A stretch of 64,000 bases of DNA from Agrobacterium vitis. Its GTDB lineage: Bacteria > Pseudomonadota > Alphaproteobacteria > Rhizobiales > Rhizobiaceae. The DNA lies in NCBI RefSeq assembly GCF_013426735.1, contig NZ_AP023273.1, positions 806,001 through 870,000 of the forward strand. Reading direction: 5' to 3'. The translations under genes and the position numbers were made by a program. Under the pieces are notes generated by a model. It was given only the letters and a program-made list of their open reading frames with translations. It was not told where the DNA came from and made no database searches. Below, piece after piece: positions 53,593 through 63,431 of this stretch; position 1 is the stretch's first letter, and every line of letters begins with the position of its first letter.

Positions 53593-55773
53593 ATGACACA
53601 GCTTATCGCAAGGTGCCGGCATACCGGCCTGATCATCGCCATCCTCCTCCTCACAAGCCTTTCCAGTGGATTAATGTCAGGGGTTGCCGCGCAAGACAGC
53701 GCTAAGGGTCCGGCCAAAGCTGCAGCGGAACAGAACAATCTAGTGCCCCAGCAAGCCCTACCCGCTACCACCCCTGGACCATCCCCATCACCCGAAGTAA
53801 CCACTGCCCAAACTGCGCAGACCAATTCCGCCACCATGGAAGCTGACATGATGACTGCTGCCTACGGGGAAGTGGCAACTGCCCTTCGACGCGGCGGGAC
53901 CGTCGCATTGACCGGCCTGCAAAGCTTGCCGGCTGCGTTTAGCAACAGCATGCAATCGTTGCATGAAGAGCAAACGGGGATGAAGGAACTCAGCCTGACA
54001 GCCGCCGGTGCCATCGTTGCCGGGCTCGCGACATCAGCCGTGTTTCTGATGGCGTTCGCAAGGCTCATGCCGCGTCTTGGGCCAGATCGTGGCCCACTTG
54101 CCAAGGCCTTATTTGCAGGCCTGCGCCTCGCGGGAGATCTACTTGCGGTCGTCATATTCGTGGTTTTGGCACGCAATGGCGCCCAAATGGGCCTGGTCTC
54201 CGGCTCATTTGGCAAAGAGGTTACCTCCAGCTTCATTCATATTGCCATGACGACCGCGATTTTTGCCAGTTTCGGACGCCTGCTCTTTGCCAGGATCAAT
54301 GGTTTCGAACCGTTATTCGATATTGCCGACCCGTCCTGGCATCTGAAAATGATGGTGGGCTTCGGCTTTTTGTCCGGCTTTACCCATAGCAGCCTCAATC
54401 TGGCCGATGCCCGCGGGCTAGCCCCGATGGCGGTGGATGGCTGGCTGTTCCTCAGCTCCACCATCATCACCGCCTATCTGCTGGTCTGGTTTATCGTCGG
54501 ACGGAGCGACATCGCCAATTCTCATTCCGGCCATGCCAACGGATGGCAGCGTATTACCGGCAATCTCATCGCCAATTTCTACATCGTCTCCACAATTGTT
54601 ATATGGCTGCTTGGTCTTCTGGTGGCCGGAACGGCTCAAAACGTCCTCTGGGTGCGCGTGTCGGGCATCAGCCAGATAGTGTTCATACTGATTCCCATCC
54701 TGCATCGCGGTGTCTCTGGCTTGTTTCAATATCTGGCAATACGACGGGAAGCCGTCTATGGTCCGGGCTTCCATTCGGTCCTGCTCTGGGCCTTGCGCAT
54801 CCCATTTACCGGGGCAATCTGGCTGATCGGAATTCACATCACCGTCATCTTGTGGCAACCGCTTCTGGCCAATGCCGGGGTGGATGCTTCCTACTGGCTG
54901 AACCATTTACAGCAATTTGGCATTACCATTGTCTGTAGCGCCTTTGTCTGCGGCTTCCTCTGGAAGTTTTTCGAGACTATATCCCCGGTCAATACCGTCA
55001 AACTTCCGGGTCACGAGGATGATGGCGAACAGAAAACCACCAGCCGGTTATCGACGGTTCTGCCTGTCGTGCGCAATTTGGTTATGGGTGCGGTGCTCGC
55101 CGTCGCACTCCTGGTCATCCTGTCCTCGCTCGGCGTCAATGTCGCGCCGCTTCTCGCGGGCTTCGGCGTGCTTGGCCTTGCCGTCTCTTTCGGATCGCAA
55201 GCGCTCGTCAAGGATGTCGTTTCCGGCATATTCTTTCTGGCAGAAGACGCCTTCCGGATCGATGAATATATCGATGTCGGCAAGCTTCAGGGCACTGTCG
55301 AGCAGATTTCCCTGCGCTCCGTACGTTTGCGCCACCACAATGGACCCGTGCATACGGTGCCTTTTGGCCAGATTGCCGCCGTTACAAATTTCAGCCGTGA
55401 TTGGGGTACGATTAAATTCGAATTGCGCTTCGACCGCGACGCCGATCTGGAAATGATCCGAAAAACAGCAAAGAAAGTCGGTCTGTCACTGCTCGAAGAG
55501 CCAGAATTTGCGGGCGATTTTCTTATACCTCTCAAAATGCAGGGCATTCAGGAGGTCAATGAAAATTCCATGGTCATCCGCTTCAAGTTCACTTGCCGGC
55601 CCGGCAATCCCAGCCTGATCAAGCGCGAAGGTATCAAGCGTCTGCTCGCCGCCTTCAAGGCCGCAGGGCTCAATCTCGCTTCCAATGCTGTCGTCGTACG
55701 CTCCGATGGAACCGCAATCAATGATGCCGCTGCGGCCTCAACCCTATCCGCAAAGGCCGCCAACACCCCTTGA
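53593..55773 (+). CDS. MscS-family mechanosensitive channel
   Basis: A 726-residue channel. A signal peptide (to about residue 33, GVAAQ) and a Pro/Ala-rich periplasmic stretch precede about eleven hydrophobic segments. The MscS core near residues 480-690 includes the pore helix region LLAGFGVLGLAVSFGSQALVKD (in part), the beta domain (DVGKLQGTVEQISLRSVRLR) and an alpha/beta C-terminal domain. The ATG at 53593 has GGGGGAAGAG upstream and is preferred to the one at 53569. It should open on membrane tension during osmotic down-shock. Large members like this resemble YbdG/YnaI or MscM groups. Confidence 0.9.
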   Translation: MTQLIARCRHTGLIIAILLLTSLSSGLMSGVAAQDSAKGPAKAAAEQNNLVPQQALPATTPGPSPSPEVTTAQTAQTNSATMEADMMTAAYGEVATALRRGGTVALTGLQSLPAAFSNSMQSLHEEQTGMKELSLTAAGAIVAGLATSAVFLMAFARLMPRLGPDRGPLAKALFAGLRLAGDLLAVVIFVVLARNGAQMGLVSGSFGKEVTSSFIHIAMTTAIFASFGRLLFARINGFEPLFDIADPSWHLKMMVGFGFLSGFTHSSLNLADARGLAPMAVDGWLFLSSTIITAYLLVWFIVGRSDIANSHSGHANGWQRITGNLIANFYIVSTIVIWLLGLLVAGTAQNVLWVRVSGISQIVFILIPILHRGVSGLFQYLAIRREAVYGPGFHSVLLWALRIPFTGAIWLIGIHITVILWQPLLANAGVDASYWLNHLQQFGITIVCSAFVCGFLWKFFETISPVNTVKLPGHEDDGEQKTTSRLSTVLPVVRNLVMGAVLAVALLVILSSLGVNVAPLLAGFGVLGLAVSFGSQALVKDVVSGIFFLAEDAFRIDEYIDVGKLQGTVEQISLRSVRLRHHNGPVHTVPFGQIAAVTNFSRDWGTIKFELRFDRDADLEMIRKTAKKVGLSLLEEPEFAGDFLIPLKMQGIQEVNENSMVIRFKFTCRPGNPSLIKREGIKRLLAAFKAAGLNLASNAVVVRSDGTAINDAAAASTLSAKAANTP

Positions 55774-55996
55774 TAGGCGTCTGGATTGGCCCTCCCAAAT
55801 CAACGTTTCCGTTCTCCACATTACAATTCATTGTGATCCGGAACGCAGAACCGGTTGCACCCATAATGCGATAGCGTGCGATAAAAGGGCATCGAGCCCT
55901 TCATTCCCACGGCCATAGGCGTATCCAACAGTCGTTTTAGGCGCCGGATACAGCTAAGCCGTTCAGCGGCCACACACTTCCCAACCGAGAGTAACT

Positions 55997-56011
55997 TGAC
56001 TTTAATACTCA
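55997..56011. promoter_or_regulatory. Candidate iron-responsive (RirA/IRO) box
   Basis: TGA-N9-TCA, with a TTTAATAC centre, fits the short iron-responsive operator form described for rhizobial RirA. It lies 61-75 bases before the iron-binding-protein start, and TTGACT overlaps it. Confidence 0.4.
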
Positions 56012-56071
56012 GCTTACCTAACCAAGGTCCAGATTTGTAACTTCCTTCTGCCCTTCGACAAGGAGACTGAC

Positions 56072-57094
56072 TTGAAAATCTCTCGTATTTCCAACCTCCG
56101 CGCTATGGCTGTTCTTTCCGCCCTCTTCGCCACGACTGCAATTGTGCCGGCTTTCGCCGCCGACGGCGACGGCATTGTGGTTTACAATGCCCAGCACGAA
56201 AGCCTGGGCCGGGAATGGGTCGAGGCCTTTACCAAGCAGACGGGCATCAAGGTGACGATGCGCCAGGGCAGCGACATGCAATTTGCCAATCAGCTCTTGC
56301 AGGAAGGCGAAGCCTCACCAGCCGATGTGTTTCTGACGGAAAATTCGCCAGCCATGACGCTGGTTGATCAAGCTGGCCTGTTTGCTCCTGTTGATGCCGA
56401 TACCCTGGCGCAAGTGCCGGAGGAGTTTCGTCCAGCCAATGGCCAATGGATCGGCATTGCTGCCCGCTCCACGGTGTTTGCCTATGATAAGACCAAGCTC
56501 AGCGAAGATAAGCTGCCAAAATCCCTGCTCGATCTTGCCGATCCGGCTTGGAAAGGCCGTTGGGCAGCCTCTCCATCAGGTGCGGATTTCCAGGCCATCG
56601 TCAGCGCCCTCCTGGAGCTGAAGGGTGAGGAAGCGACCGCCAAGTGGCTGAAGGCCTTGAAGGAAAATGCGACCTTCTACAAGGGCAACAGCGTTGCCAT
56701 GAAGGCCGTGAATGCCGGTGAAGTCGAAGGCGCGGTGATCTATCATTATTACTGGTTCGGCGATCAGGCCAAGACCGCGGAAAACAGCGGTAACGTGGCG
56801 CTGCATTATTTCAAGCATCAGGACCCGGGCGCCTTTCTCAGCATTTCCGGCGGCGGTATCATCAAGTCCACGCAACACATGAAGGATGCCCAGGCCTTCT
56901 TGAAATTCATCACCGGCAAGGAAGGCCAGGCGATCCTGAAAACCGGCACATCCTATGAATATGCCGTCGGCAAGGGTGCGGAATCGAATGCCAAGCTGGT
57001 GCCGATCAAGGATCTGGATGCACCGAAGGTGGAGCCGACCAAGCTGAACAGCAAGAAGGTCACGGAAATGATGACGGCTGCCGGAATTCTGTAA
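56072..57094 (+). CDS. fbpA: Periplasmic ferric-iron-binding protein
   Basis: A 340-residue binding protein. The start is a TTG with AAGGAG six bases upstream. The signal peptide ends at PAFAA-DGDG (about residue 29). Mature-protein marks include IVVYNAQHESL, YDKTKLSEDKLPKSLLDLADPAWKGRW (in part), the paired tyrosines in VIYHYYWFG that bind iron in FbpA proteins, and KFITGKEGQ. It delivers Fe3+ to FbpBC. A terminator follows, so it can be made in excess over the permease. Confidence 0.9.
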   Translation: MKISRISNLRAMAVLSALFATTAIVPAFAADGDGIVVYNAQHESLGREWVEAFTKQTGIKVTMRQGSDMQFANQLLQEGEASPADVFLTENSPAMTLVDQAGLFAPVDADTLAQVPEEFRPANGQWIGIAARSTVFAYDKTKLSEDKLPKSLLDLADPAWKGRWAASPSGADFQAIVSALLELKGEEATAKWLKALKENATFYKGNSVAMKAVNAGEVEGAVIYHYYWFGDQAKTAENSGNVALHYFKHQDPGAFLSISGGGIIKSTQHMKDAQAFLKFITGKEGQAILKTGTSYEYAVGKGAESNAKLVPIKDLDAPKVEPTKLNSKKVTEMMTAAGIL

Positions 57095-57203
57095 TACGGG
57101 AATTCTCTAAAACAGTCGGCATGCGTTAAGGCAACCGGCCAGGTCCGTTGCCAGATGCCGCCGTCACTTCGAAACTATTGTCTTTCTCTCAAGAAAGGCT
57201 TAG

Positions 57204-57233
57204 GGCAATCGCCAATCGGCGATTGCCTTTTTT
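57204..57233 (+). terminator. Intercistronic terminator/attenuator
   Basis: GGCAATCGCC (57204-57213) and GGCGATTGCC (57218-57227) are followed by six T. It lies between the binding-protein and permease genes. Confidence 0.9.
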
Positions 57234-57344
57234 AGAGTCATTTTGGCTTTTCCAGACACGCCCGCATCGATATTGCCATAACAAGAAGATCGAATACCGT
57301 TGTTGCAGGACAATAGGCGAACAGCGCCCAAAGCGCAGACAGGG

Positions 57345-58886
57345 ATGACGGCAGGGCGCCAGCACCGGCCTGCCGGGCATATCGGTCTTCTGGCGATTGC
57401 AGGATTCGTCGCCGCCTTCAGCCTTGTGCCACTTGGCTTTATCGCCTGGGTGACGGTCGATGTCGGCTGGGAGACGGTGAAAGCCCTGGTCTTTCGTGGT
57501 CGTGTCGGCGACCTACTGATCAACACGGTCCTGCTGGAAGCGGCAACCATTCCCATTACCATCGTGCTTGCCGTGGCCCTCGCCTGGCTGATTGAGCGGA
57601 CACGCCTGCCCTGGGCCGGGCTTTGGTCCTGGCTGATGGTGACGCCGCTTGCTGTTCCAGCTTTTGTGCACAGCTATGCCTGGATCGGCATTTCGCCCGG
57701 TATGCATGGGCTGTGGAGCGCGGTGTTTATTTCGGTGCTCGCGTATTTCCCGTTTCTCTACTTACCCGTCGCCGCCTCTCTTCGCCGGCTCGATCCGGCC
57801 ATAGAGGATGCAGCAGCCTCGCTCGGCCTTGGACCGTGGCAGGTCTTCTTCCGCGTGGTCTTGCCGCAATTGCGTCTGGCCATTCTCGGGGGCGCATTGC
57901 TGGTGGCGCTGCACCTGTTGTCCGAATACGGCTTGTTCGTGATGATCCGGTTCGACACCTTTGCGACCGCCATCGTCGATCAGTTTCAATCGGCCTATAA
58001 CAGCCCTGCCGCCAATATGCTGAGCGGCGTTCTGGTTTTCTGCTGCTTGCTGCTCTTGGGTCTTGACGGAGTTCTGCGCGGCAGCGAACGCTATGCACGC
58101 GTCGGCTCTGGCGCCATTCGGCCGTCTCCGCGCCACGAGCTGGGCGGCTTTGTCGTTCCAGCCTTGCTGCTGCTGCTCACCGTAACGGTTCTGGCGCTTG
58201 GCGTGCCTGTCTATACGCTGCTGCGGTGGCTCTATATCGGCGGTTTCCGTGTCTGGCAGAATGACATGGTCGGCGCAGCCTTCGTCGAAACCATCGTGCT
58301 GGCACTGACCGGCGGCATCCTCTCGATGCTAGCCGCAGCGCCGATGGCCTGGTTGTCGGTGCGCGCACCGGGACGCCTGCAAAAGCTGCTGGAGGCCTGC
58401 CATTATTATGTCGGCTCTCTGCCCGGCGTCGTCGTGGCGCTGGCGCTGGTGACCATCACGGTGCGGGTAGCGCTGCCTTTCTACCAGACATTCGCCACGC
58501 TCATCGCTGCCTATATCCTGCTTTTCCTGCCGCGCGCCATGGTAGGTTTGCGTTCCAGCATTTCGCAGGCTCCGATGGAACTGGAAAGGGCCGCCATGAG
58601 CCTTGGTAAAAGCCCGACCCGAGCGGTCTGGCTGACAACGATGCGGTTGGCAGCACCGGGCGCCGCCGCAAGTATCGCGCTGGTTGCCATGGGCATCACC
58701 AATGAACTGACCGCAACGCTGATGCTGGCGCCCAACGGGGTCGACACACTTGCCACCAAATTCTGGTCACTGACCAGCGAAATCGACTATGTGGCAGCGG
58801 CTCCCTTCGCCTTGATGATGGTGGTCCTCTCCCTGCCCCTTACCCTGCTTTTGCAGTCGCAATCCAAACGCACGGCTGGCCAATGA
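57345..58886 (+). CDS. fbpB: Ferric-iron ABC permease
   Basis: A 513-residue double-length permease with about twelve transmembrane helices and two EAA-type loops ([22 protein letters not shown] in part, and [22 protein letters not shown] in part), as in FbpB/SfuB. The start is uncertain: an ATG at 57345 is used; a TTG-TTG pair at 57300 would add 15 residues, and neither has a strong ribosome site. It overlaps the ATPase gene by four bases. Confidence 0.9.
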   Translation: MTAGRQHRPAGHIGLLAIAGFVAAFSLVPLGFIAWVTVDVGWETVKALVFRGRVGDLLINTVLLEAATIPITIVLAVALAWLIERTRLPWAGLWSWLMVTPLAVPAFVHSYAWIGISPGMHGLWSAVFISVLAYFPFLYLPVAASLRRLDPAIEDAAASLGLGPWQVFFRVVLPQLRLAILGGALLVALHLLSEYGLFVMIRFDTFATAIVDQFQSAYNSPAANMLSGVLVFCCLLLLGLDGVLRGSERYARVGSGAIRPSPRHELGGFVVPALLLLLTVTVLALGVPVYTLLRWLYIGGFRVWQNDMVGAAFVETIVLALTGGILSMLAAAPMAWLSVRAPGRLQKLLEACHYYVGSLPGVVVALALVTITVRVALPFYQTFATLIAAYILLFLPRAMVGLRSSISQAPMELERAAMSLGKSPTRAVWLTTMRLAAPGAAASIALVAMGITNELTATLMLAPNGVDTLATKFWSLTSEIDYVAAAPFALMMVVLSLPLTLLLQSQSKRTAGQ

Positions 58887-59929
58887 CCTTTCTCGATATT
58901 CAATCCGTCAGCAAACAGTATGGTCATGTGCAGGCATTGAACGATGTCTCGCTGGCTATTCCCGCCGGTAGTCGCACCGCCATCGTCGGCCCTTCTGGCT
59001 CAGGGAAAACCACACTTTTGCGGTTGATCGCTGGCTTCGAAATGCCGGACGCGGGCCGGATCAGCCTTGGCGGCGCCCTTCAAGCCGAGCCGGGCTTCAT
59101 GCAGCCAGCCCATAAACGCGGCATCGGCATCGTCTCTCAGGACGGCGCCCTTTTTCCCCACCTGAGTGTTGCCGACAATATCGGCTTCGGCTTTGAACGC
59201 GGGTTGAAGAACCGCGTTGAGCGGATCAGCAATCTGGCCGAAATGGTCGAACTCGATCCCACCATGCTAACCCGGCGTCCTCATCAACTTTCAGGCGGCC
59301 AACAGCAACGGGTGGCCCTGGCGCGCGCCCTTGGCCGTCAACCTCGACTGATGTTGCTGGATGAGCCGTTTTCGGCACTCGACACCGGCTTGAGAGAAAC
59401 CATGCGCAAGGCAGTATCCAAACTGCTGGCCGCCGCCGGGATCACCACCATTCTTGTCACCCACGACCAGACAGAGGCACTGTCCTTCGCGGATCAGCTT
59501 GCTGTATTGCGCGATGGCAAGCTGGTACAGGCTGGCGCGCCCAGAGAGCTTTACGAGCGACCGATTGACCGCCAAACAGCGCTTTTCCTGGGCGAAGCCA
59601 TCATTGTTCCCGCAATATTTGCAGGTGAGAAAGCCAATTGTGCGCTTGGAGTGATCCCGATGGAAGGCGCCAACACCGGCAGTGGCGACATTATGTTGCG
59701 ACCGGAGCAGATATGCATCAAACCGGCAATGACAGATGCAAGCATACCAGTGCGGGTGCTGGATGTCGAGTTTTCAGGTGCAAGTGGAACGGTCACCTTG
59801 CAATTGCAGGGTAACGATGTGGCAATGCCGCCTCTTTCCGTGAGGATGTCACGCCTTGATCTGCCAAGGCCGGGCGATCTGTCTTATTTGACCGTCATCG
59901 GCAGCGCCCACGTCCTGCCGCCCGAATAA
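58883..59929 (+). CDS. fbpC: Ferric-iron ABC transporter ATPase
   Basis: A 348-residue ATPase with Walker [11 protein letters not shown], signature [10 protein letters not shown], Walker [13 protein letters not shown] and switch His in VTHDQTEAL. The C-terminal region carries TOBE-like regulatory folds (RPEQICI near residue 275). It energises iron import with the upstream permease. No terminator with a plus-strand T-run is seen after it. Confidence 0.9.
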   Translation: MTFLDIQSVSKQYGHVQALNDVSLAIPAGSRTAIVGPSGSGKTTLLRLIAGFEMPDAGRISLGGALQAEPGFMQPAHKRGIGIVSQDGALFPHLSVADNIGFGFERGLKNRVERISNLAEMVELDPTMLTRRPHQLSGGQQQRVALARALGRQPRLMLLDEPFSALDTGLRETMRKAVSKLLAAAGITTILVTHDQTEALSFADQLAVLRDGKLVQAGAPRELYERPIDRQTALFLGEAIIVPAIFAGEKANCALGVIPMEGANTGSGDIMLRPEQICIKPAMTDASIPVRVLDVEFSGASGTVTLQLQGNDVAMPPLSVRMSRLDLPRPGDLSYLTVIGSAHVLPPE

Positions 59930-59957
59930 TCCGTTCCGAATAGCCGTTGAAATGCAA

Positions 59958-59988
59958 AACGCCGTGCCCCTAGCAGAGGCACGGCGTT
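59958..59988 (-). terminator. Terminator for the FtsK-type gene
   Basis: AACGCCGTGCC and GGCACGGCGTT pair (11 bases) around a nine-base loop. On the minus strand the stem is followed by TTTTG. The long stem could also stop plus-strand transcription from fbpC, though no T-run is seen there. Confidence 0.65.
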
Positions 59989-60014
59989 GGTATCTATTAT
60001 GCGCCTAGACTTTG

Positions 60015-60109
60015 TCAGGTTCAGATTGAACCAGACAGGCTCTTGTTTCTTTTGTTTTCGTTTGTCTTTTCGGGAAAACCAGGTTCCACTTTTCACTGAC
60101 AAACTCTAA
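60015..60109 (+). repeat. Dispersed rhizobial intergenic repeat, copy 2
   Basis: This is the second full copy of the repeat at 7001. It begins TCAGGTTCAGATTGAACC, contains TTTTGTTTTCGTTTGTCTT, then TTCGGGAAAACCAGGTTCC and ends with GACAAACTCTAA. It lies between fbpC and the convergent FtsK-type gene. Confidence 0.7.
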
Positions 60110-60155
60110 TCATCTCCATCATCAAGAATGACGCAGTCGTCATCGGTCTCTCGCG

Positions 60156-63020
60156 TCAATCGACGTCATCAAAACCAATGCCACTCCCAACTGGTTCAGA
60201 TGAAGAACCGGCGATAATTTCCCGCTTGCCGACATGGTTTGCCGGACCGACGAGACCTTCGCGCTCCATGCGCTCCACCAGCGAAGCCGCACGGTTATAG
60301 CCAATCGAAAGACGGCGCTGGATGTAGGAGGTCGAGCATTTTTGATCCCGAAGCACCACCTTGACGGCCTTTTCATAAACCTCGTCGCTCTCTTCGCTAC
60401 CACCACCAACCGGGGCACGATCATAGCTCTCCTCAACAGCGGGTGCGCTCGCCATAGGTTCGCCGCCATCTTCCTCAGTTACCGTGCCGAGATATTCAGG
60501 GCGACCCTGCGTCTTCAGATGCGCTACGACTTGCTCGACTTCGGCATCCGAGACGAACGGCCCGTGGACGCGGCAGACCCGGCCACCGCCAACCATGTGC
60601 AGCATATCGCCCTGGCCCAGCAGATGTTCAGCACCTTGCTCGCCCAAAATGGTGCGGCTATCGATCTTGGATGTCACCTGGAAGGAAATCCGGGTCGGGA
60701 AATTCGCCTTGATCGTGCCGGTGATGACATCGACGGACGGCCGCTGGGTCGCCATGATCAAGTGAATGCCCGCCGCACGCGCCATCTGCGCCAGACGCTG
60801 GATCGCGCCTTCAATTTCCTTGCCGGCCACCATCATCAGGTCGGCCATTTCGTCGACGATGATGACGATATAAGGCATATGCGACATATCGAGATCCTGA
60901 TCCTCATAGAGGATCTCGCCTGAATGACGATCAAATCCGACCTGAACGCTGACGGTAATCACCTCGTTCTTTTCGCGTGCCTGGGCAGCGCGGGCATTAT
61001 AGCCATCGATATTGCGCACGCCGAGCCGCGACATCTTGCGGTAGCGGTCTTCCATCTCACGAACCGCCCATTTCAACGCCATGACGGCCTTTTTCGGATC
61101 GGTCACGACGGGGGTTAGCAAATGCGGAATGCCATCATAAACAGACAGTTCCAGCATTTTCGGGTCAACCATAATCAACCGGCATTCCTCCGGCTTTAGA
61201 CGGTAGAGCAGCGACAAGATCATCGTGTTGATCGCCACGGACTTGCCTGAACCCGTCGTGCCTGCCACCAGAAGATGCGGCATCTTGGCGAGTTCGGCGA
61301 TAACAGGTTCGCCGCCAATCGACTTGCCGAGGCAAAGCGCCAGCTTGAACCGGCTTTCCCAATAATCCTCGCATTCGATCAATTCGCGCAGATAAACGGT
61401 TTCGCGCACGGCATTGGGCAATTCGATGCCGATGACATTGCGACCGGGTACAACAGCAACACGGGCCGAGAGCGCTGACATTGAGCGAGCGATATCATCA
61501 GCAAGGCCGATAATCCGAGACGATTTGATGCCGGGGGCCGGTTCGAATTCATACAGCGTTACGACAGGGCCGGGACGCACGTCGATGACCTCGCCGCGAA
61601 TGCCGAAATCCTCCAGCACGCTTTCCAGCAAACCGGCGCTCTGCTCCAGTGCTTCCGGCAACATGGCTTCGGCGCGAGCAGCCGGCGGTTCCTGCAACAG
61701 GCCGATCGACGGGAAAACGAAATCACCATCGAACGGATGATGACGGTTCATTTCCAAGCCGCCAATGGCACGATTGGCTCGAATAGTTTCCGAAACGGGA
61801 CGAGCAATGGCCACCGGTGCCAAAACGACCGGTTGAGCTTCAACAAACGACAGGGCTTGAACCACCTCAGCAGGCTCGACCGGCTCTTCCCAAGGGGCGA
61901 GATCGACAGGAGCCGCTTCCGTTACGTCAACGACAATTTCAGGCTCCGCGGCGAGTTCGACTGTCTGCTCCATGACTGGCGCAGGCGGAAAGAGCTGCGC
62001 GGCATTCTCTTCGACAACGATGGCAGGAGCAGGCACCGAAATCGCCTGTTCCGCACCATGGCGCACCCGGATTTCCCTATAAAGTGCTGCCACCGAGCCA
62101 CTAACCGGCTGCGATACAGGTTCCACTGCGGGAATGGGCGTCCATACCGGCGCCAAAGCAACCTGGGGAGCCTCCACCTCGACGGGAAGATCAAAGGGAT
62201 CGGCGAGCATTTCAAAAAATGCAAAATCGGACACCGACAACTGGGCTGTAGCGACAACAGGCGCCGCCTGCCCTCTATCAGCTGGAATTTCGGCAGCAGC
62301 AGCCACCAACAGGCTCTCATTGCGCAGGTTCAACTCGATATTCTCTGCCATGCGCATGGCTGCCGCAGCCTGACGCAAACGCAGCGCCTCCGGCAATTGC
62401 GGCAGGTCCGCACCGATAGATTCGGCTTTCTGTGCGTTCGGCAAGGGCCGCACCAGTGTCTCCGGCGAAAATTGCGGGGCGATAACGATCTGTGGCACTT
62501 GAACCATCTCAGCCTGGGCAGCCTCATGTTCCTGAACAGGTTCAGCCACTGACACATCGGCAACGGGCTGCGGCGGGCGCGCATTCACCGGCCTTGGTGG
62601 AGGCGCACGGCGCGGGACGATCAACGGACTGCCCGTCTTCGGCAATCCGAAAAAGCCCGTGTTCTGCGCTGCTGAATCAGGAGCGATAGAGGTAGGCATC
62701 GCCGTGGTCGAGGCCAGATCGGGGGAGGCGGAGACCACAGGGGTGGATACGCGAGCCTGATCTACAGCCTTCTGCAAGGCGGCGACGACTGCCGCCTGCT
62801 CGGCTGCAGCTTCTGCTTCCCGGCGCTTGTTGATGGCGGCTTCCGGTGTGCGGGTAAAGCGCACATTCGGGCCCAAGACGAAGGCCGATTGCCAAGGCTC
62901 CAGCGGTCCGTTCGGACCGGACTGGCGGCCCTGATCGGATGAAGACACCGCGCCAGACTGCGGATCGTCATGACCGGACTGATCGGAAGAACGGGGACTA
63001 TTCTGTGTGGGAACGCGCAT
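60156..63020 (-). CDS. ftsK: FtsK/SpoIIIE-type DNA translocase without membrane domain
   Basis: A 954-residue protein. The first 440 residues are a Pro/Ala/Glu-rich linker with no transmembrane helix, unlike canonical FtsK with four. Then come the alpha domain, the RecA-like beta domain with Walker [12 protein letters not shown] (about residue 587) and Walker [14 protein letters not shown], and a C-terminal gamma winged helix (about 880-945; [21 protein letters not shown] in part) that reads KOPS-type sequences. It should pump DNA during chromosome dimer resolution, but membrane anchoring must come from a partner, or it is a second, soluble homologue. Confidence 0.9.
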   Translation of the reverse strand: MRVPTQNSPRSSDQSGHDDPQSGAVSSSDQGRQSGPNGPLEPWQSAFVLGPNVRFTRTPEAAINKRREAEAAAEQAAVVAALQKAVDQARVSTPVVSASPDLASTTAMPTSIAPDSAAQNTGFFGLPKTGSPLIVPRRAPPPRPVNARPPQPVADVSVAEPVQEHEAAQAEMVQVPQIVIAPQFSPETLVRPLPNAQKAESIGADLPQLPEALRLRQAAAAMRMAENIELNLRNESLLVAAAAEIPADRGQAAPVVATAQLSVSDFAFFEMLADPFDLPVEVEAPQVALAPVWTPIPAVEPVSQPVSGSVAALYREIRVRHGAEQAISVPAPAIVVEENAAQLFPPAPVMEQTVELAAEPEIVVDVTEAAPVDLAPWEEPVEPAEVVQALSFVEAQPVVLAPVAIARPVSETIRANRAIGGLEMNRHHPFDGDFVFPSIGLLQEPPAARAEAMLPEALEQSAGLLESVLEDFGIRGEVIDVRPGPVVTLYEFEPAPGIKSSRIIGLADDIARSMSALSARVAVVPGRNVIGIELPNAVRETVYLRELIECEDYWESRFKLALCLGKSIGGEPVIAELAKMPHLLVAGTTGSGKSVAINTMILSLLYRLKPEECRLIMVDPKMLELSVYDGIPHLLTPVVTDPKKAVMALKWAVREMEDRYRKMSRLGVRNIDGYNARAAQAREKNEVITVSVQVGFDRHSGEILYEDQDLDMSHMPYIVIIVDEMADLMMVAGKEIEGAIQRLAQMARAAGIHLIMATQRPSVDVITGTIKANFPTRISFQVTSKIDSRTILGEQGAEHLLGQGDMLHMVGGGRVCRVHGPFVSDAEVEQVVAHLKTQGRPEYLGTVTEEDGGEPMASAPAVEESYDRAPVGGGSEESDEVYEKAVKVVLRDQKCSTSYIQRRLSIGYNRAASLVERMEREGLVGPANHVGKREIIAGSSSEPVGSGIGFDDVD

Positions 63021-63431
63021 GATGCCTAACAGTTCATTTGGAATGGCTCTTATCCCCTATAGAAGTAAAAAATAAAGGTTAATCACTCCTTTCCAAGCCG
63101 CATCATAACTGGGCGAAACCTTGCGAAACCCCGCGTATAACCCATTGTTTTTCAATGCGTGGCTGGAAGAGCACAGATCAACGCCCGCCCTCAGCGCCTT
63201 GAAAACAGGGGATAATCGCAGTCAGAATTTTTTTCGCCCCGGATAGGCCAGCGGACGCATTTTATTCGTCCGGCGAGAGGCACAGCGATGGGCCACACCC
63301 CATTCTTCATCGTTCTCAAAGGAATGCCGCTGGTTTGCCCATTCATACCCCAACCCGCTTAGACGAATCGACAGTAGCCAGGCCGGACTGGACATGGCAG
63401 TTTCCACGACACTGATAGTGAGGAGACAATC
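63021..63431. other. Intergenic region upstream of two divergent genes
   Basis: No convincing gene is seen in 411 bases. It should contain the FtsK-type promoter at the left and that of the oxidoreductase at the right. A small hairpin, CATTG-N5-CAATG, lies near 63142-63156. Confidence 0.45.
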
